This document shows, piece after piece, positions 52,371 through 63,130 of a DNA stretch of 64,000 bases; position 1 is the stretch's first letter; every line of letters begins with the position of its first letter. The stretch is from Closterium sp. NIES-65 (lineage: Eukaryota; Streptophyta; Zygnematophyceae; Desmidiales; Closteriaceae), in NCBI GenBank assembly GCA_948144175.1, contig CANXME010002543.1, positions 1 to 64,000 of the forward strand, given 5' to 3'. The position numbers and the translations under genes are program-made. The notes under the pieces were generated by a model that saw only the letters and a program-made list of their open reading frames with translations, searched no databases and was not told the origin of the DNA.

Positions 52371-54499
52371 GATGGGTGCTGTGGGAGCCTTCGAAGGGTG
52401 TGTTGTTTGACAGCAGGGAAGTGAAGTTTGTTGAGGGCATGATGTATGGGAGCTGGGAGAAACAGCCGGAGGCCAGGGTGTCCCAGCAGATGGAGCAGAT
52501 CACCATGCAGCTGGACCTGACTCCTAGTGTGTGGGAGGAGGGAGAGGAGGCAGCTGCAGAGGGTGGTGATGGAAAGAAGGTGCAGGAGGCACCTGCTGGT
52601 GGAGGTGATGGTGTGGAGACTAGCGGTAGCACTAGTGGAGCTGCTGGATCCGAGGGAGGAGAGCAGAAGCAGGGAAAAACTAAGAAGCCGAAGGGTGTGG
52701 TTATGAAGGGATGGGAGACACCCGTCTCCAGGTGAGGACGTACCCGTATGGCTACTAAGACGCTGACTGCAGGAGCTGATGTAGCGGAGCAGCAGCTTGG
52801 GACCGAGGAGGCATTGCTGATTCTACCGCATGGCTATGATCCGGATGAGGAGGATGAACCTGCCTACTGTTTTCTTGCCCCTGCACCAGAGGAACCAGCT
52901 AGCATGGAGGAGGCATTAGCTGGACCAGATAGGGACAAATGGCTAGCTTCTAGGGATGCTGAGTACCAGAGCCTGCTGGAGAATGGGACTTGGGAACTAG
53001 TAGTGCTGCCTGAGGGGAAGAAAGCCGTACAGTACAAGTGGGTGCTAAGGATCAAGACCGATGACAAGGGACAGGTCACCATCTACAAGAGTAGGTTGGT
53101 GGCTAAGGGGTTTATGCAGAAGGAGAAGCGGGACTTCAATGAGATCTTTGCTCCCACTGCCAAACCCCCTACCCTCCGTGTCTTGTTGGCAGATGCAACC
53201 GTTAGTGGGAAATTCATCATTCAGATAGATATATCAACGGCATTCCTCAATGGGATTTTAGAGGAGGATGTGTACATGACGCAGCCACCTGGGTATGAGG
53301 ATGGTACGGGCAGGGTGTGCAAGCTGAAAAAGTCCATCTACGGCTTGAAGCAGGCGCCACGCTGCTGGTACCAGAAGTTGGCAGCTGTTTTAGAGGAGAT
53401 GGGATTCAGGACCAGCAGCTGTGATGAGAGCCTCTTTCTCAAGGGGGAGGGGGAGAAGCTGGTGCTGTTTCTGGTCTATGTGGACGACATTCTTCTCTTT
53501 AGCAGCAGCATGAAGGAGATCCAGAAGGTGCAGCAGCAGCTGATGGAGAACTTCAAGTGCAAGAACCTTGGGGAGGTAAAGTACTACCTCGGGATGCACG
53601 TGGAGAGGGATCTGGATCACAGGTGGTTGAAGCTGCACCAGGAGAAGTTCATCAAGGAGCTTGGGGAGAAGTACGGGATTGAGAATGAGCGCAAGGTTTC
53701 AACTCCCCTGCCAGCAGAATTCAAGCTTGTGAAAGCTGCAGAGGATGAAGGGGTTGAAGCCGAGGAGCAGCAGCAATTTCAGTCCTTGGTGGGCAGCCTC
53801 TTGTATGCAGCAGTTCACACGAGGCCCGACATCTCTTTCTCGGTTGGGCAGCTGGCTAGGGTGGTGCAGAATCCATCAGAGGAGCAGGTGGATGCAGCTG
53901 AGCGTGTGGTGAAGTATCTAAACTCTCACCCAAGCGTTGGAGTTCAATACTCCGCATCTGCACAGGTGAAGCAGAAAGGGGTTGAGGTGCTGAAAGAGAA
54001 GGGGGAGAGGCTTGGAGAAGGCAAGCTTTTCCTCACTTGCTTTACCGATGCTACGTGGGCCTCTGAGAAGGAAGATTCCTCATCTGTGGGAGGATACATC
54101 TGCGTAGTTGGGGGAGGACGGGTTAGTTGGAGGTCAAAGAAGCAGACGGAGACAGCACTCTCGTCCGTGGATTCAGAGTACATGGCAATGTTTCATGGGG
54201 TGAAGGAGGTAATTTGGCTGAGGAGGCTGTTAGAGGAGATTGGCCAGGAGCAAAAGGTTGCTACGCCGCTGTTTTGTGATAGCAAGGGAGCTCTTGGGAT
54301 GGCCAGGAACGTTGTGCCTCATGGGCTCAATAAGCACATGCGTATCAAGTGGCACTGGCTGCGTAAGGAGGTGAAGAGGGGGACGGTGAATCCGATCTAC
54401 ATCAAGACTCACCAGCAGCCAGCAGACTTCCTCACCAAGAGGCTTGCGGATGAGCCTCATTGGCGTTGTGTGCGCATGAGTGGAATGAGCATGAACTAG
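52371..54499 (+). pseudogene. Reverse transcriptase and RNase H of A3
   Basis: It reads from GWVLWEPSKGVLFDSREVKF onward. A TGA at 52733-52735 in the linker interrupts it, followed by 583 open codons from ATG 52748. RT motifs are WVLRIKTDDKGQ, RLVAKGFMQKEKRDFNEIF, SIYGLKQAPRCWYQK and YVDDILLFSSS (about 53480-53510). RNase H has TCFTDATWASEKED, DSEYMAMFHGVKE and LFCDSKGALGMARN, ending GMSMN with TAG. The RT and RNase H core is the most intact in family A here, but it is separated from gag by the frameshifting deletion and the TGA. Confidence 0.9.
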
Positions 54500-54528
54500 T
54501 ATGGAATGATGGGGATGCAGCCGGCATG

Positions 54529-54541
54529 CTGAGGGGGAGTG
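54529..54541 (+). promoter_or_regulatory. Polypurine tract of A3
   Basis: CTGAGGGGGAGTG, identical to that of A1, adjoining the LTR at 54542. Confidence 0.9.
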
Positions 54542-55634
54542 TGTTGGGTGCAAATTCACATTGCACGACATCCTGCCGTCTGTTTGTACGAGTATGCGTG
54601 TGCGAATGCATTTGCGTGTGAATGGTATGTTCGTGTGTTTGTTTGCTTTCGCAATTTTCGCTTGAAGCATTTGCAGGTACTCGCACAATGTGCGCTTCGG
54701 CATAACATTGTACGCGCTATGAACAGTACAAGCAGAAAGGACGAGCTCGCAAAGGAACCCAAGATGGAAGCTTTGCGGTTCGGCTTACTTGATTGCGCAG
54801 ATTCAGTTCTATCCAACTCGAAATTGTACTGTTTTGTTTGGTTGACTATAGTGTAGCAGGGCAGGCACTATAGGGGTACAATTTAGGTGAAGGTTGGATG
54901 TTGTTTGTCTGTATCTGCATGCTACAGGGCCAGGGGAAACCAGCGGAACCAGCATTTGGCTGGTTGGGCAAAGACAAAACAGGTTCTGTTTTTAGGACCT
55001 GAACCTGGTTGTTGTTTTCCCAGGTTGGAAAAACAGAACCAGAGGTTGTTCACCAACCTACCACCTGCTATTTTGTCCAGCCAGGTTGGTTCTGTTGCTT
55101 GGAATTATTTGGGATCATCCCTGGTTGTTCCCAGGTTGATTCCCAAGGTCCTTGCTAGCTAGAGCTATTTATTCCTTCTCTGTTTGTACCTGAACATAGT
55201 AAAATTGATTCAAGCGAATTCCTCCCTTCCTGGAATTTCGTTTCTACGCGGTGCGACGGCGGAATGCTACCCGAGTCAACGCTAGTACGCTAGCACTCCA
55301 ACGCTAGGCTAACGCTGTCCGAGCCATAACTTCGTAATGGCAGAACTTTTCGCGAGGCAACTTAGCTTATTTTAAAGCTCTTAGAGTGAGCTTCGATATA
55401 GTATATTCTCAGCTTAATCCGATCTACGGTCTGCACGAAACGCTGCGCGACGTTCAAGGTACTCTTGTTGTTTTGACAAAGTCCCTCTTGATCCCTCTCT
55501 CTACAAACTCGGACCCGAGGATAGGGGCTGGTCTTGTACCAGGCACCCAAGGACCCTTGGAGGTGACCCCGAGGAGAGGTTTTAAGTTTGATAAAGTCTT
55601 AATAGCTTGAGTTTATTAGGCCCTTACACGAATA
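54542..55634 (+). repeat. 3' LTR of A3
   Basis: 1093 bp, TGTTGGGTGC to TTACACGAATA; the terminal CCAACA is mutated. Followed by AAGCA and the rest of the E LTR. Confidence 0.95.
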
Positions 55635-55639
55635 AAGCA

Positions 55640-55795
55640 GACATCTAAGGCTAACTGCTGTCCAAGTTTCAGCCTCATGTGTTATCGGAGCTGATCGTGA
55701 CGGCGTTTTGAACAGAGGCGGTTTGAAGACGTCAGATTCTGCTTAGGCGGTTTCATGGGCATCCGCGACCTCTAAGTGGACTCTTGACTAAAACA
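55640..55795 (+). repeat. 3' LTR of E, last part
   Basis: GACATCTAAGGCTAACTG to GACTAAAACA, matching 42910-43075. It restores the full LTR when A3 and one AAGCA are removed. Confidence 0.92.
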
Positions 55796-57071
55796 CTGAG
55801 GAGGCGCAGTAGTCAGTGTGTACAAACTCGACCTAGGCGGACGTGTTATTGAGGCCAGGTGGCTACCGGTCCGAGAGCACGTACAGAACGCCACACGCTG
55901 CCATCCAAGGGTGAAGATGTCAACCCCCGCATCCTTGAGGGCAGCTGTGCTCACCAAGTTCGTAGAGAACGAGGGGAGGAGGAGACCTGACAATGACCAA
56001 GACGGAACCGCCGGACAGGGTAGAACAGTGGAGGAACGTGCAAGGACTGGGCCCCCAGAGGGGTCAGCCAACGACACAGCAACAGGTGCAGTGAGCGGTG
56101 TGACTGTGGTACTGTTGCGAAAGAGACAGCAGGAAGCACCTGAGTCAAGTGTGAAGGTGTGTAGGGCCGCAGCAGACGCAGTACCAAAGAGAGCAGACTC
56201 ACCAGCACCTAGGGCAGCAGACTCACTAGCACCTAGAGCAGCAGCCTCTATACCTGGGTCTGGCGGCAGACACAGGTAACAATCACCCTCATCACCAATA
56301 GTCAATGCATACATGGCAGATAGGATAGCATCAAAGTCTAGAGCAAAGATATCAACATTCTGCCTAAGCAGCGCCGCCCAGTCGGGAAGCTTAGGTGCAT
56401 AAGGAAACTCTGCGCGAAAGGCGTCGGTAAGGCGGTTGAAGCAGCGGTGCTGAGTGTGAGACCACTCGTATGTTTGACCTGTGCGAATAACATACGGGCA
56501 GGGACCACTACCCCCAGTCCTCCCACGCTGAGCAAACCACTCACGGAGCTCCTGGGACGAAAGGGGCTGACGTTGCTGCTGCTGCTGGCCACCTCCAAGG
56601 CCTCCCCTCTGGCTGGTGCCACCCCTGCCACCCCCACTGCTGCCGCCTCCACCCCCACCGCTGCCGCCTCCACCCCCACTGCCGCCACTACCGCCGCCAC
56701 CACCACTACCTCCACCACTCCCACTGCCGCCACTACCGCCGCCACCTGCCCCGCCGCCCCCACCACCACTTCCTCCTCCACCGCCGCCCCCACTACCGCC
56801 TCCACCGCCCCCACCACCGCCTCCACATTTGCCACCCCCACCGCTCCTGCCCTTCCAGCCCCTGCCGCTGCGGCGCCTCCCACTACTGGCAGACGCAGCT
56901 CCTACCTCCTCAGCACGAAGGTAGTCAACAGCTGCAGCAGAGGCGACTGAGGGGAGAAGGGGGGAGGGCGAACACCCCTCAAAGAAGGGGGTGCGAGGAG
57001 TGCCACGAGAAGCGCCTACAGCAACTATGCTAGTCCCAGCTGTTAGGAGGTGCTTCTTGAGCAGGTCGACA
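55796..57071 (-). pseudogene. Gag C-terminus and protease of B3, upstream segment of split copy
   Basis: Read 57071 to 55796, Gag resumes after the A5 insertion with VDLLKKHLL, which aligns with VDLLEESLL of B2. It continues through a polyglycine tract (about 56850-56600), the LREWFAQ block and a shortened Cys/His cluster (CPYVIRT...HRC). It then passes through LPDWAALLRQ without a stop into pol, with the protease motif LDSGASCCLF near 56140. It meets E at 55796 within the stretch leading to the pre-integrase domain. The Gag N-terminus would lie beyond A5, outside what can be recognised here. Confidence 0.85.
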
Positions 57072-58164
57072 TGTTGGTGTAAGGGCCTAATAAACTCAAG
57101 CTATTAAGACTTTATCAAACTTAAAACCTCTCCTCGGGGTCACCTCCAAGGGTCCTTGGGTGCCTGGTACAAGACCAGCCCCTATCTTCGGGTCCGAGTT
57201 TGTAGAGAGAGGGATCAAGAGGGACTTAGTCAAAACAGCAAGAGTACCTTGAACGTTGCGCAGCGTATTGTGCAGACCGTTGATCGGATTAAGCTGAGAA
57301 TTTACTATATCGAAGCTCACTCTAAGAGCTTTAAAATAAGCCAAGTTGCCTCGCGAAAAGTTTTGCCATTACGAAGTTATGGCTCGGACAGCGTTTGCCT
57401 AGCGTTGGAGTGCTAGCGTACTAGCGTTGACTCGGGTAGCATTCCGCCGTTGCACCGCGTAGAAACGAAATTCCAGGAAGGGAGGAATTCGCTTGAATCA
57501 ATTTCACTATATTCAGGTACAAACAGAGAAGGAATAAATAGCTCTAGCTAGCAAGGACCTTGGGAATCAACCTGGGAACAACCAGGGATGATCCAAAATA
57601 ATTCCAAGCAACAGAACCAACCTGGCTGGACAAAATAGCAGGTGGTAGGTTGGTGAACAACCTCTGGTTCTGTTTTTCCAACCTGGGAAAACAACAACCA
57701 GGTTTTGGTCCTAAAAACATAACCTGTTTTGTCTTTGCCCAACCAGCCAAATGCTGGTTCCGCTGGTTTCCCCTAGCCCTGTAGCATGCAGATACAGACA
57801 AACAACATCCAACCTTCACCTAAATTGTACCCCTATAGTGCCTGCCCTGCTACATTATAGTCAACCAAACAAAACAGTACAATTTCGAGTTGGATAGAAC
57901 TGAATCTGCGCAATCAAGTAAGTTGAACCGCAAAGCTTCCATCTTGGGTTCCTTTGCGAGCTCGTCCTTTCTGCTTGTTCTGTTCATAGCGCGTACAATG
58001 TTATGCCGAAGCGCACATTGTGCGAGTACCTGCAAATGCTTCAAGCGAAAATTGCGAAAGCAAACAAACACACGAACATACCATTCACACGCGAATGCAT
58101 TCGCACACGCATACTCGTACAAACAGACGGCAGGATGTCGTGCAATGTGAATTTGCACCCAACA
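57072..58164 (-). repeat. 3' LTR of A5
   Basis: Complete family A LTR of 1093 bp. Left flank CGACA at 57067-57071 is the presumed target duplication, without its partner. Confidence 0.95.
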
Positions 58165-58206
58165 CACTCCCCCTCAGCCTGCCGGCTGCATCCCCATCAT
58201 TCCATA

Positions 58207-61200
58207 CTAGTTCATGCTCATTCCACTCATGCGCACACAAAGCCAATGAGGCTCATCCGCAAGCCTCTTGGTGAGGAAGTCTGCTGGCTGCTGGTGAGTC
58301 TTGATGTAGATCGGATTCACCGTCCCCCTCTTCACCTCCTTACGTAGCCAGTGCCACTTGATACGCATGTGCTTATTGAGCCCATGAAGCACAGCGTTCC
58401 TGGCCATCCCAAGAGCTCCCTTGCTATCACAAAACAGCGGCGTAGCAACCTTTTGCTCCTGGCCAATCTCCTCCAACAGCCTCCTCAGCCAAATCACCTC
58501 CTTCACCCCATGAAACATTGCCATGTACTCTGACTCCACGGAAGAGAGTGCTGTCTCGGTCTCCTTCTTTGACCTCCAACTAACCGGTCCTCCCCAACTA
58601 CGCAGATGTATCCTCCCACAGATGAGGAATCCTCCTTCTCAGAGGCCCACGTAGCATCGGTAAAGCAAGTGAGAAAAAGCTTGCCTTCTCCAAGCCTCTC
58701 CCCTTTCTCTTTCAGCACCTCAACCCCTTTCTGCTTCACCTGTGCAGATGCGGAGTATTGAACTCCAACGCTTGGGTGAGAGTTCAGATACTTCACCACA
58801 CGCTCAGCTGCATCCACCTGCTCCTCTGATGGATTCTGCACCACCCTAGCAAGCTGCCCAACCGAGAAAGAGATGTCGGGCCTCGTGTGAACTGCTGCAT
58901 ACAAGAGGCTGTACACCAAGGACTGAAATTGGTGCTGCTCCTCGGCTTCAACCCCTTCATCATCTGCAGCTTTCACAAGCTTGAATTCTGCTGGCAGGGG
59001 AGTTGCAACCTTGCGCTCATTCTCAATTCCGTACTTCTCCCCAAGCTCCTTGATGAACTTCTCCTAGTGCAGCTTCAACCACCTGTGATCCAGATCCCTC
59101 TCCACGTGCATCCCGAGGTAGTACTTTACCTCCCCAAGGTTCTTGCACTTGAAGTTCTCCATCAGCTGCTGCTGCACCTTCTGGATCTCCTTCATGCTGC
59201 TGCTAAAGAGAAGAATGTCGTCCACATAGACCAGAAACAGCACCAGCTTCTCCCCCTCCCCCTTGAGAAAGAGGCTCTCATCACAGCTGCTGGTCCTGAA
59301 TCCCATCTCCTCTAAAACAGCTGCCAACTTCTGGTACCAGCAGCGTGGCGCCTGCTTCAAGCCATAGATGGACTTTTTCAGCTTGCACACCCTGCCCGTA
59401 CCATCCTCGTACCCAGGTGGCTGCGTCATGAACACCTCCTCCTCTAAAATCCCGTTGAGAAATGCCGTTGATATGTCCATCTGGATAATAAACTTCCCAC
59501 CAACGGCTGCATCTGCCAACAAGACACGAAGGGTAGGGGGTTTGGCAGTGGGAGCAAAGATCTCATTGAAGTCCCGCTTCTCCTTCTGCATAAACCCCTT
59601 AGCCACCAACCTACTCTTGTAGATGGTGACCTGCCCCTTGTCGTCAGTCTTGATCCTTAGCACCCACTTGCATTGTACCGCTTTCTTTCCCTCAGGCAGC
59701 ACCACTAGTTCCCAAGTCCCATTCCCGAGCAGGCTCTGGTACTCAGCATCCCTAGAAGCTAGCCATTTGTCCCTATCTGGTCCAGCTAATGCCTCCTCCA
59801 TGCTAGCTGGTTCCTCTGGTGCAGGGGCAAGAAAACAGTACGCAGGTTCATCCTCCTCATCCGGGTCATAGCCATGCGGTAGAATCAGCAATGCCTCCTC
59901 AGTCCCAAGCTGCTGCTCCGCTACATCAGCTCCTGCAGTCAGCTTCTTAGTAGCCATACGGGTACGTCCTGGCCTGGAGACGGGTGTCTCCCATCCCTTC
60001 ATAACGACACCCTTCGGCTTCTTAGCTTTCCCCTGCTGCTGCTCTTTCCCCTCAGATCCAGCAGCTCCACTAGTGCCAGTCTCCACATCATTTTCTCCAC
60101 CAGCAGGTGCCTCCTGTACCTTCTTTCTATCACCACCCTCTGCAGCTGCCTCCTCTCCCTCCTCCCACACACTAGGAGTCAGGTCCAGCTGCATGGTGAT
60201 CTGCTCCATTTGCTGGGACACCCTGGCCTCCGGCTGTTTCTCCCAGCTCCCATACATCATGCCCTCAACAAACTTCACATCCCTGCTGTCAAACAACACA
60301 CCCTTGGAAGGCTCCCACAGCAGCCATCCCTTGCTCTCAGCAGCCAGCCCCAAATGCACACACCAGATTGCACTCGCCCCCAACTTACTGCGGTAGGTCT
60401 TGGGGACGTGGGCGACTGCCATGCAACCGAACACCCTCAGCATGTCCACCGGCGGCTTCCTCCCAAGCCACCTCTCCAACGGCACCCACGAGTCATCCCC
60501 AACCTTTGTGAGTACCCTGTTTCTAGCGACGGTAGCGTGCCGAACAGCATGGGGCCACATCAAGTTGCCCAGCCCAGATTCTATGAGCAGCGCCCTAGCT
60601 GTCTCCAGAATTGTCCGGTTCGCCCGTTCTGCTACACCGTTGGACTGTGGGGTGTAAGCCGTGGTCAGCTCCCTCTGGATGCCCTGCTTCTTGAGCCAGG
60701 CCGTCATCTCAGCTCCAAGGAACTCGCCACCCCGATCTGTCCTAATCCGCTTCACGACACACTCCGCTTGCTTCTCCACGAACGGCAGCCAATCGTCCCG
60801 AATCGTGGAGGCGGCGTGATCTTTCTGCTTCAGTGGATACGCCCACATTAGCCTGCTCCAGTCATCCACTATGGTTAGGAAGTACTGCTCCCCCTTGTGC
60901 CCTTGCACCGGCAGCGGCCCCACCAAGTCCATGTGGACCAGCTCCAACGGCTTTTTGCTCCTGCCAGCCACACTATGGAAGGGGAAACGGGTGAACTTTG
61001 AAAGGAGGCAAATTTCACAGTTATCATCGGGTGGTTGTCCGTTCAGCTTCAAGCCCTTAACGGCTCCATCCTTCTCTAGCTGCTTCAACAAAGGCATTGC
61101 CACATGCCCCAAACGTCGGTGTGCAGTTGCCCAATCCGTCTCCCCAGATCTGGCCGACACTTTCACACCAACCCCTCCAACGGCGTTGCACTCCCCCTGG

Positions 61201-62780
61201 GATGCAGACCCCTCTCTAGCCTGACCCCCACCGTGCCACGCCAGCGCCGGCAGCTGCCACATAGATCTGTACACGTCCTTGCTCTCGTGCAGATCCCAAA
61301 GCACCCGACTGCCCAGCTTCCCCTTATAAGTGCGTGCCCCATCCGTGCTAGTGCTCACCCCAGACTTGCCAAGCTTACGGAGGGAGATGAGGTTGGCCTT
61401 GAGTTCAGGAACAAGAAGAACGTCGCGCAGCACCACCGGCTTGCCATCCGCTCCCTTCAACGCAGCTCGTCCCGCACCAGCCACCTTCAACATGTGTCCA
61501 GAGGCAGAGCACACCTCATTAATCGGTACAGCGCGTACGTCGTCCAGCAGGTCCTTGCGCGGCGTCATTGTCCAAGCAGCGCCTGTGTCCAACACCCAAT
61601 AGTCCAAGGGGTGCAGCTCTGCTCCAACCTTAGCAGATGCGTCTCCTTGCTCCCCCTTGTCTCCCACATGGAAGAATTGGCCCGCGGTGCGCTCCTTCTT
61701 CTTCTCCGCACCGCCGTTGCCCTTCGAGTTGTTGTCGGACAAATCAGCGACCATGTTGGCGCCGTTTTTCTGGTTCCTCCGCGCGCCGCCATGCTGGTGA
61801 CGATTCTGGGGGGTCCATCCATCGGGTTTCTTATAGCACAAAAACCAGGGGTGCCCTTCCTTCTCACAATACCAGCAACTCCCTTTCATTTTGCCACCAG
61901 CACCCGACTTGCCCCCACGTCCAGATTTCGCACCGCGACCCCAACCGGTACCTCCTTGTTGGTCGTTGGAGTCGTCGTCTTTCTTTGCACCGCGTCCAGC
62001 ACCACCGAAGCCACGTCCTTTACCACGTCGGCTCCCTTGCATCCCGTAGCCGCTGCTGACGGCGTCTCCACCCCTCAGTTGGCGGCGACGGAAGTCCTCC
62101 TCCAGAATCTTCGTCCGCACCCACTCGAGCGTCCACAAGCTCTGGTTCTGCGGCAGGCTCAATCCGCTCGTGAATTGAAGCCACGATTCCGGCAGCAGCA
62201 AGAGCATCTTCAGGCACTTGGTCTGCTCCGGGTAGGTGATTCCCGCGGTCACCAACTTCGCGTAGAGATCAAGCATCTTGTCCAGGATGGGTTGCACCGG
62301 CTCTCCCTCGCTTAGGCGCAACGCGGAAAGCTCCCTCTCCATCATGAGCGCCGCAGCGACGGAGGTAGGGGCGTGCAGCTCCTTCAACACCGTCCACGCC
62401 TTCGGACCGCACTCAACCTCCGGCAGCAGGTGCATGACGTGGTGACGCTGGTTCAGCTCCAAACTCTGCGACATCAAGTAGTAGCCAGCCGAGGCGCGCT
62501 CGTCCCAATCTTCCTGAAGGGCGGGGTCACTCGGTCTAGGCTCCTCCCCAATCATTAGTTTCAGCAATCCGATCTGACGGAAATAAAGTTGCATTTTCCA
62601 GGCCCAATCATCATAGCCCTCATCATTGAACTTCTCGACGGTGAAGTTTTTCAGCACCTCCTTGATCAGCGAGCCCTGACTTGTTCGCGCTCCCCTTGGC
62701 GCAGAAACACCAGAATCATGGCTGCTGCTACGATCTTGAGCTGAAGATTCACCAGCTACCGCCGAGGTGTTGCCCGCCAT
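58207..62780 (-). pseudogene. Gag-pol of A5, best-preserved family A polyprotein
   Basis: ATG 62780 opens 1238 codons. Gag comes first, with the CCHC knuckle CWYCEKEGHPWFLC near residue 300. Protease LDTGAAWTM is near 395 and the pre-integrase HRRLGHVAMP...CEICLLSKF follows. Integrase has HMDLVGP (about 615), TDRGGEF (about 680) and NGVAER (about 716), spaced as DD35E. RT has SIYGLKQAPRCWYQK and YVDDILLFSSS (about 1184). A TAG near 59064-59066, where other copies have CAG, ends the frame after RT. The same frame continues to about 58600, and a small deletion there shifts RNase H into another frame (58539-58207) that ends GMSMN with TAG. These two lesions are all I see, so Gag, protease, integrase and most of RT could be translated. 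Confidence 0.92.
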
Positions 62781-62811
62781 AGCTACCTATAACGAGGATC
62801 ACTATAACGCA

Positions 62812-62823
62812 GCTCTGATACCA
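62812..62823 (-). promoter_or_regulatory. Primer-binding site of A5
   Basis: The minus strand reads TGGTATCAGAGC, next to the LTR end at 62827. Confidence 0.9.
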
Positions 62824-62826
62824 GCT

Positions 62827-63130
62827 TGTTGGTGTAAAGGCCTAATAAACTCAAGCTATTAAGACTTTATCAAACTTAAAACCTCTCCTCGGGGTCACCT
62901 CCAAGGGTCCTTGGGTGCCTGGTACAAGACCAGCCCCTATCCTCGGGTCCGAGTTTGTAGAGAGAGGGATCAAGAGGGACTTAGTCAAAACAGCAAGAGT
63001 ACCTTGAACGTTGCGCAGCGTATCGTGCAGACCGTAAATTGGATTAAGCTGAGAATTTACTAAATCGAAGCTCACTCTAAGAGCTTTAAAATAAGCCAAG
63101 TTGCCTCGCGAAAAGTTTTGCCATTACGAA
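62827..63130 (-). repeat. Truncated 5' LTR of A5
   Basis: 304 bp adjoining the primer-binding site; the outer 789 bp are missing. The cut is after CATTACGAA on the + strand, complementary in position to the cut in A2. Confidence 0.93.

Larger units (their letters stand above)
49729..55634 (+). mobile_element. Family A Ty1/copia element A3, integrase deleted
   Basis: 5906 bp, with two 1093-bp LTRs (49729-50821 and 54542-55634) and a perfect AAGCA duplication (49724-49728 and 55635-55639). The LTRs differ at roughly a dozen positions by eye, about 1%. Compared with A5 it lacks about 0.95 kb coding the end of protease, the pre-integrase domain and most of integrase. The terminal bases are altered (TGTAGGG at the start, CGAATA at the end). 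Confidence 0.95.
29246..55795 (+). mobile_element. Family E Ty1/copia element, carrying three nested insertions
   Basis: E runs from TGTTGTGCC at 29246 to ACTAAAACA at 55795. Its 5' LTR is 29246-29269 plus 42071-43075, split by element D. Its gag-pol is 43105-48810, split by a solo family A LTR. Its 3' LTR is 48868-49728 plus 55640-55795, split by A3. Flanks CTTAG and CTGAG suggest a diverged target duplication in B3. Stripped of insertions, E is about 7.8 kb. All three insertions carry perfect 5-bp duplications, which makes the reconstruction firm. Confidence 0.92.
57072..63130 (-). mobile_element. Family A Ty1/copia element A5, 5' LTR truncated
   Basis: Minus-strand order: a 5' LTR reduced to its inner 304 bp (62827-63130), primer-binding site (62812-62823), gag-pol (62780-58207), polypurine tract (58165-58177) and a complete 1093-bp 3' LTR (57072-58164). 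It is inserted in the Gag frame of B3 after CGACA. The other flank is lost, because the 5' LTR is joined to a family A gag in the opposite direction. Confidence 0.94.

Noticed and set aside
56616..56924. Proline-rich open frame
   Set aside because: It is the antisense of the polyglycine tract in B3 gag.
61104..62315. 403-codon plus-strand open frame
   Set aside because: Antisense shadow of the A5 gag-protease gene; the same shadow appears opposite A2 (36722-37792), and it has no recognisable domain.
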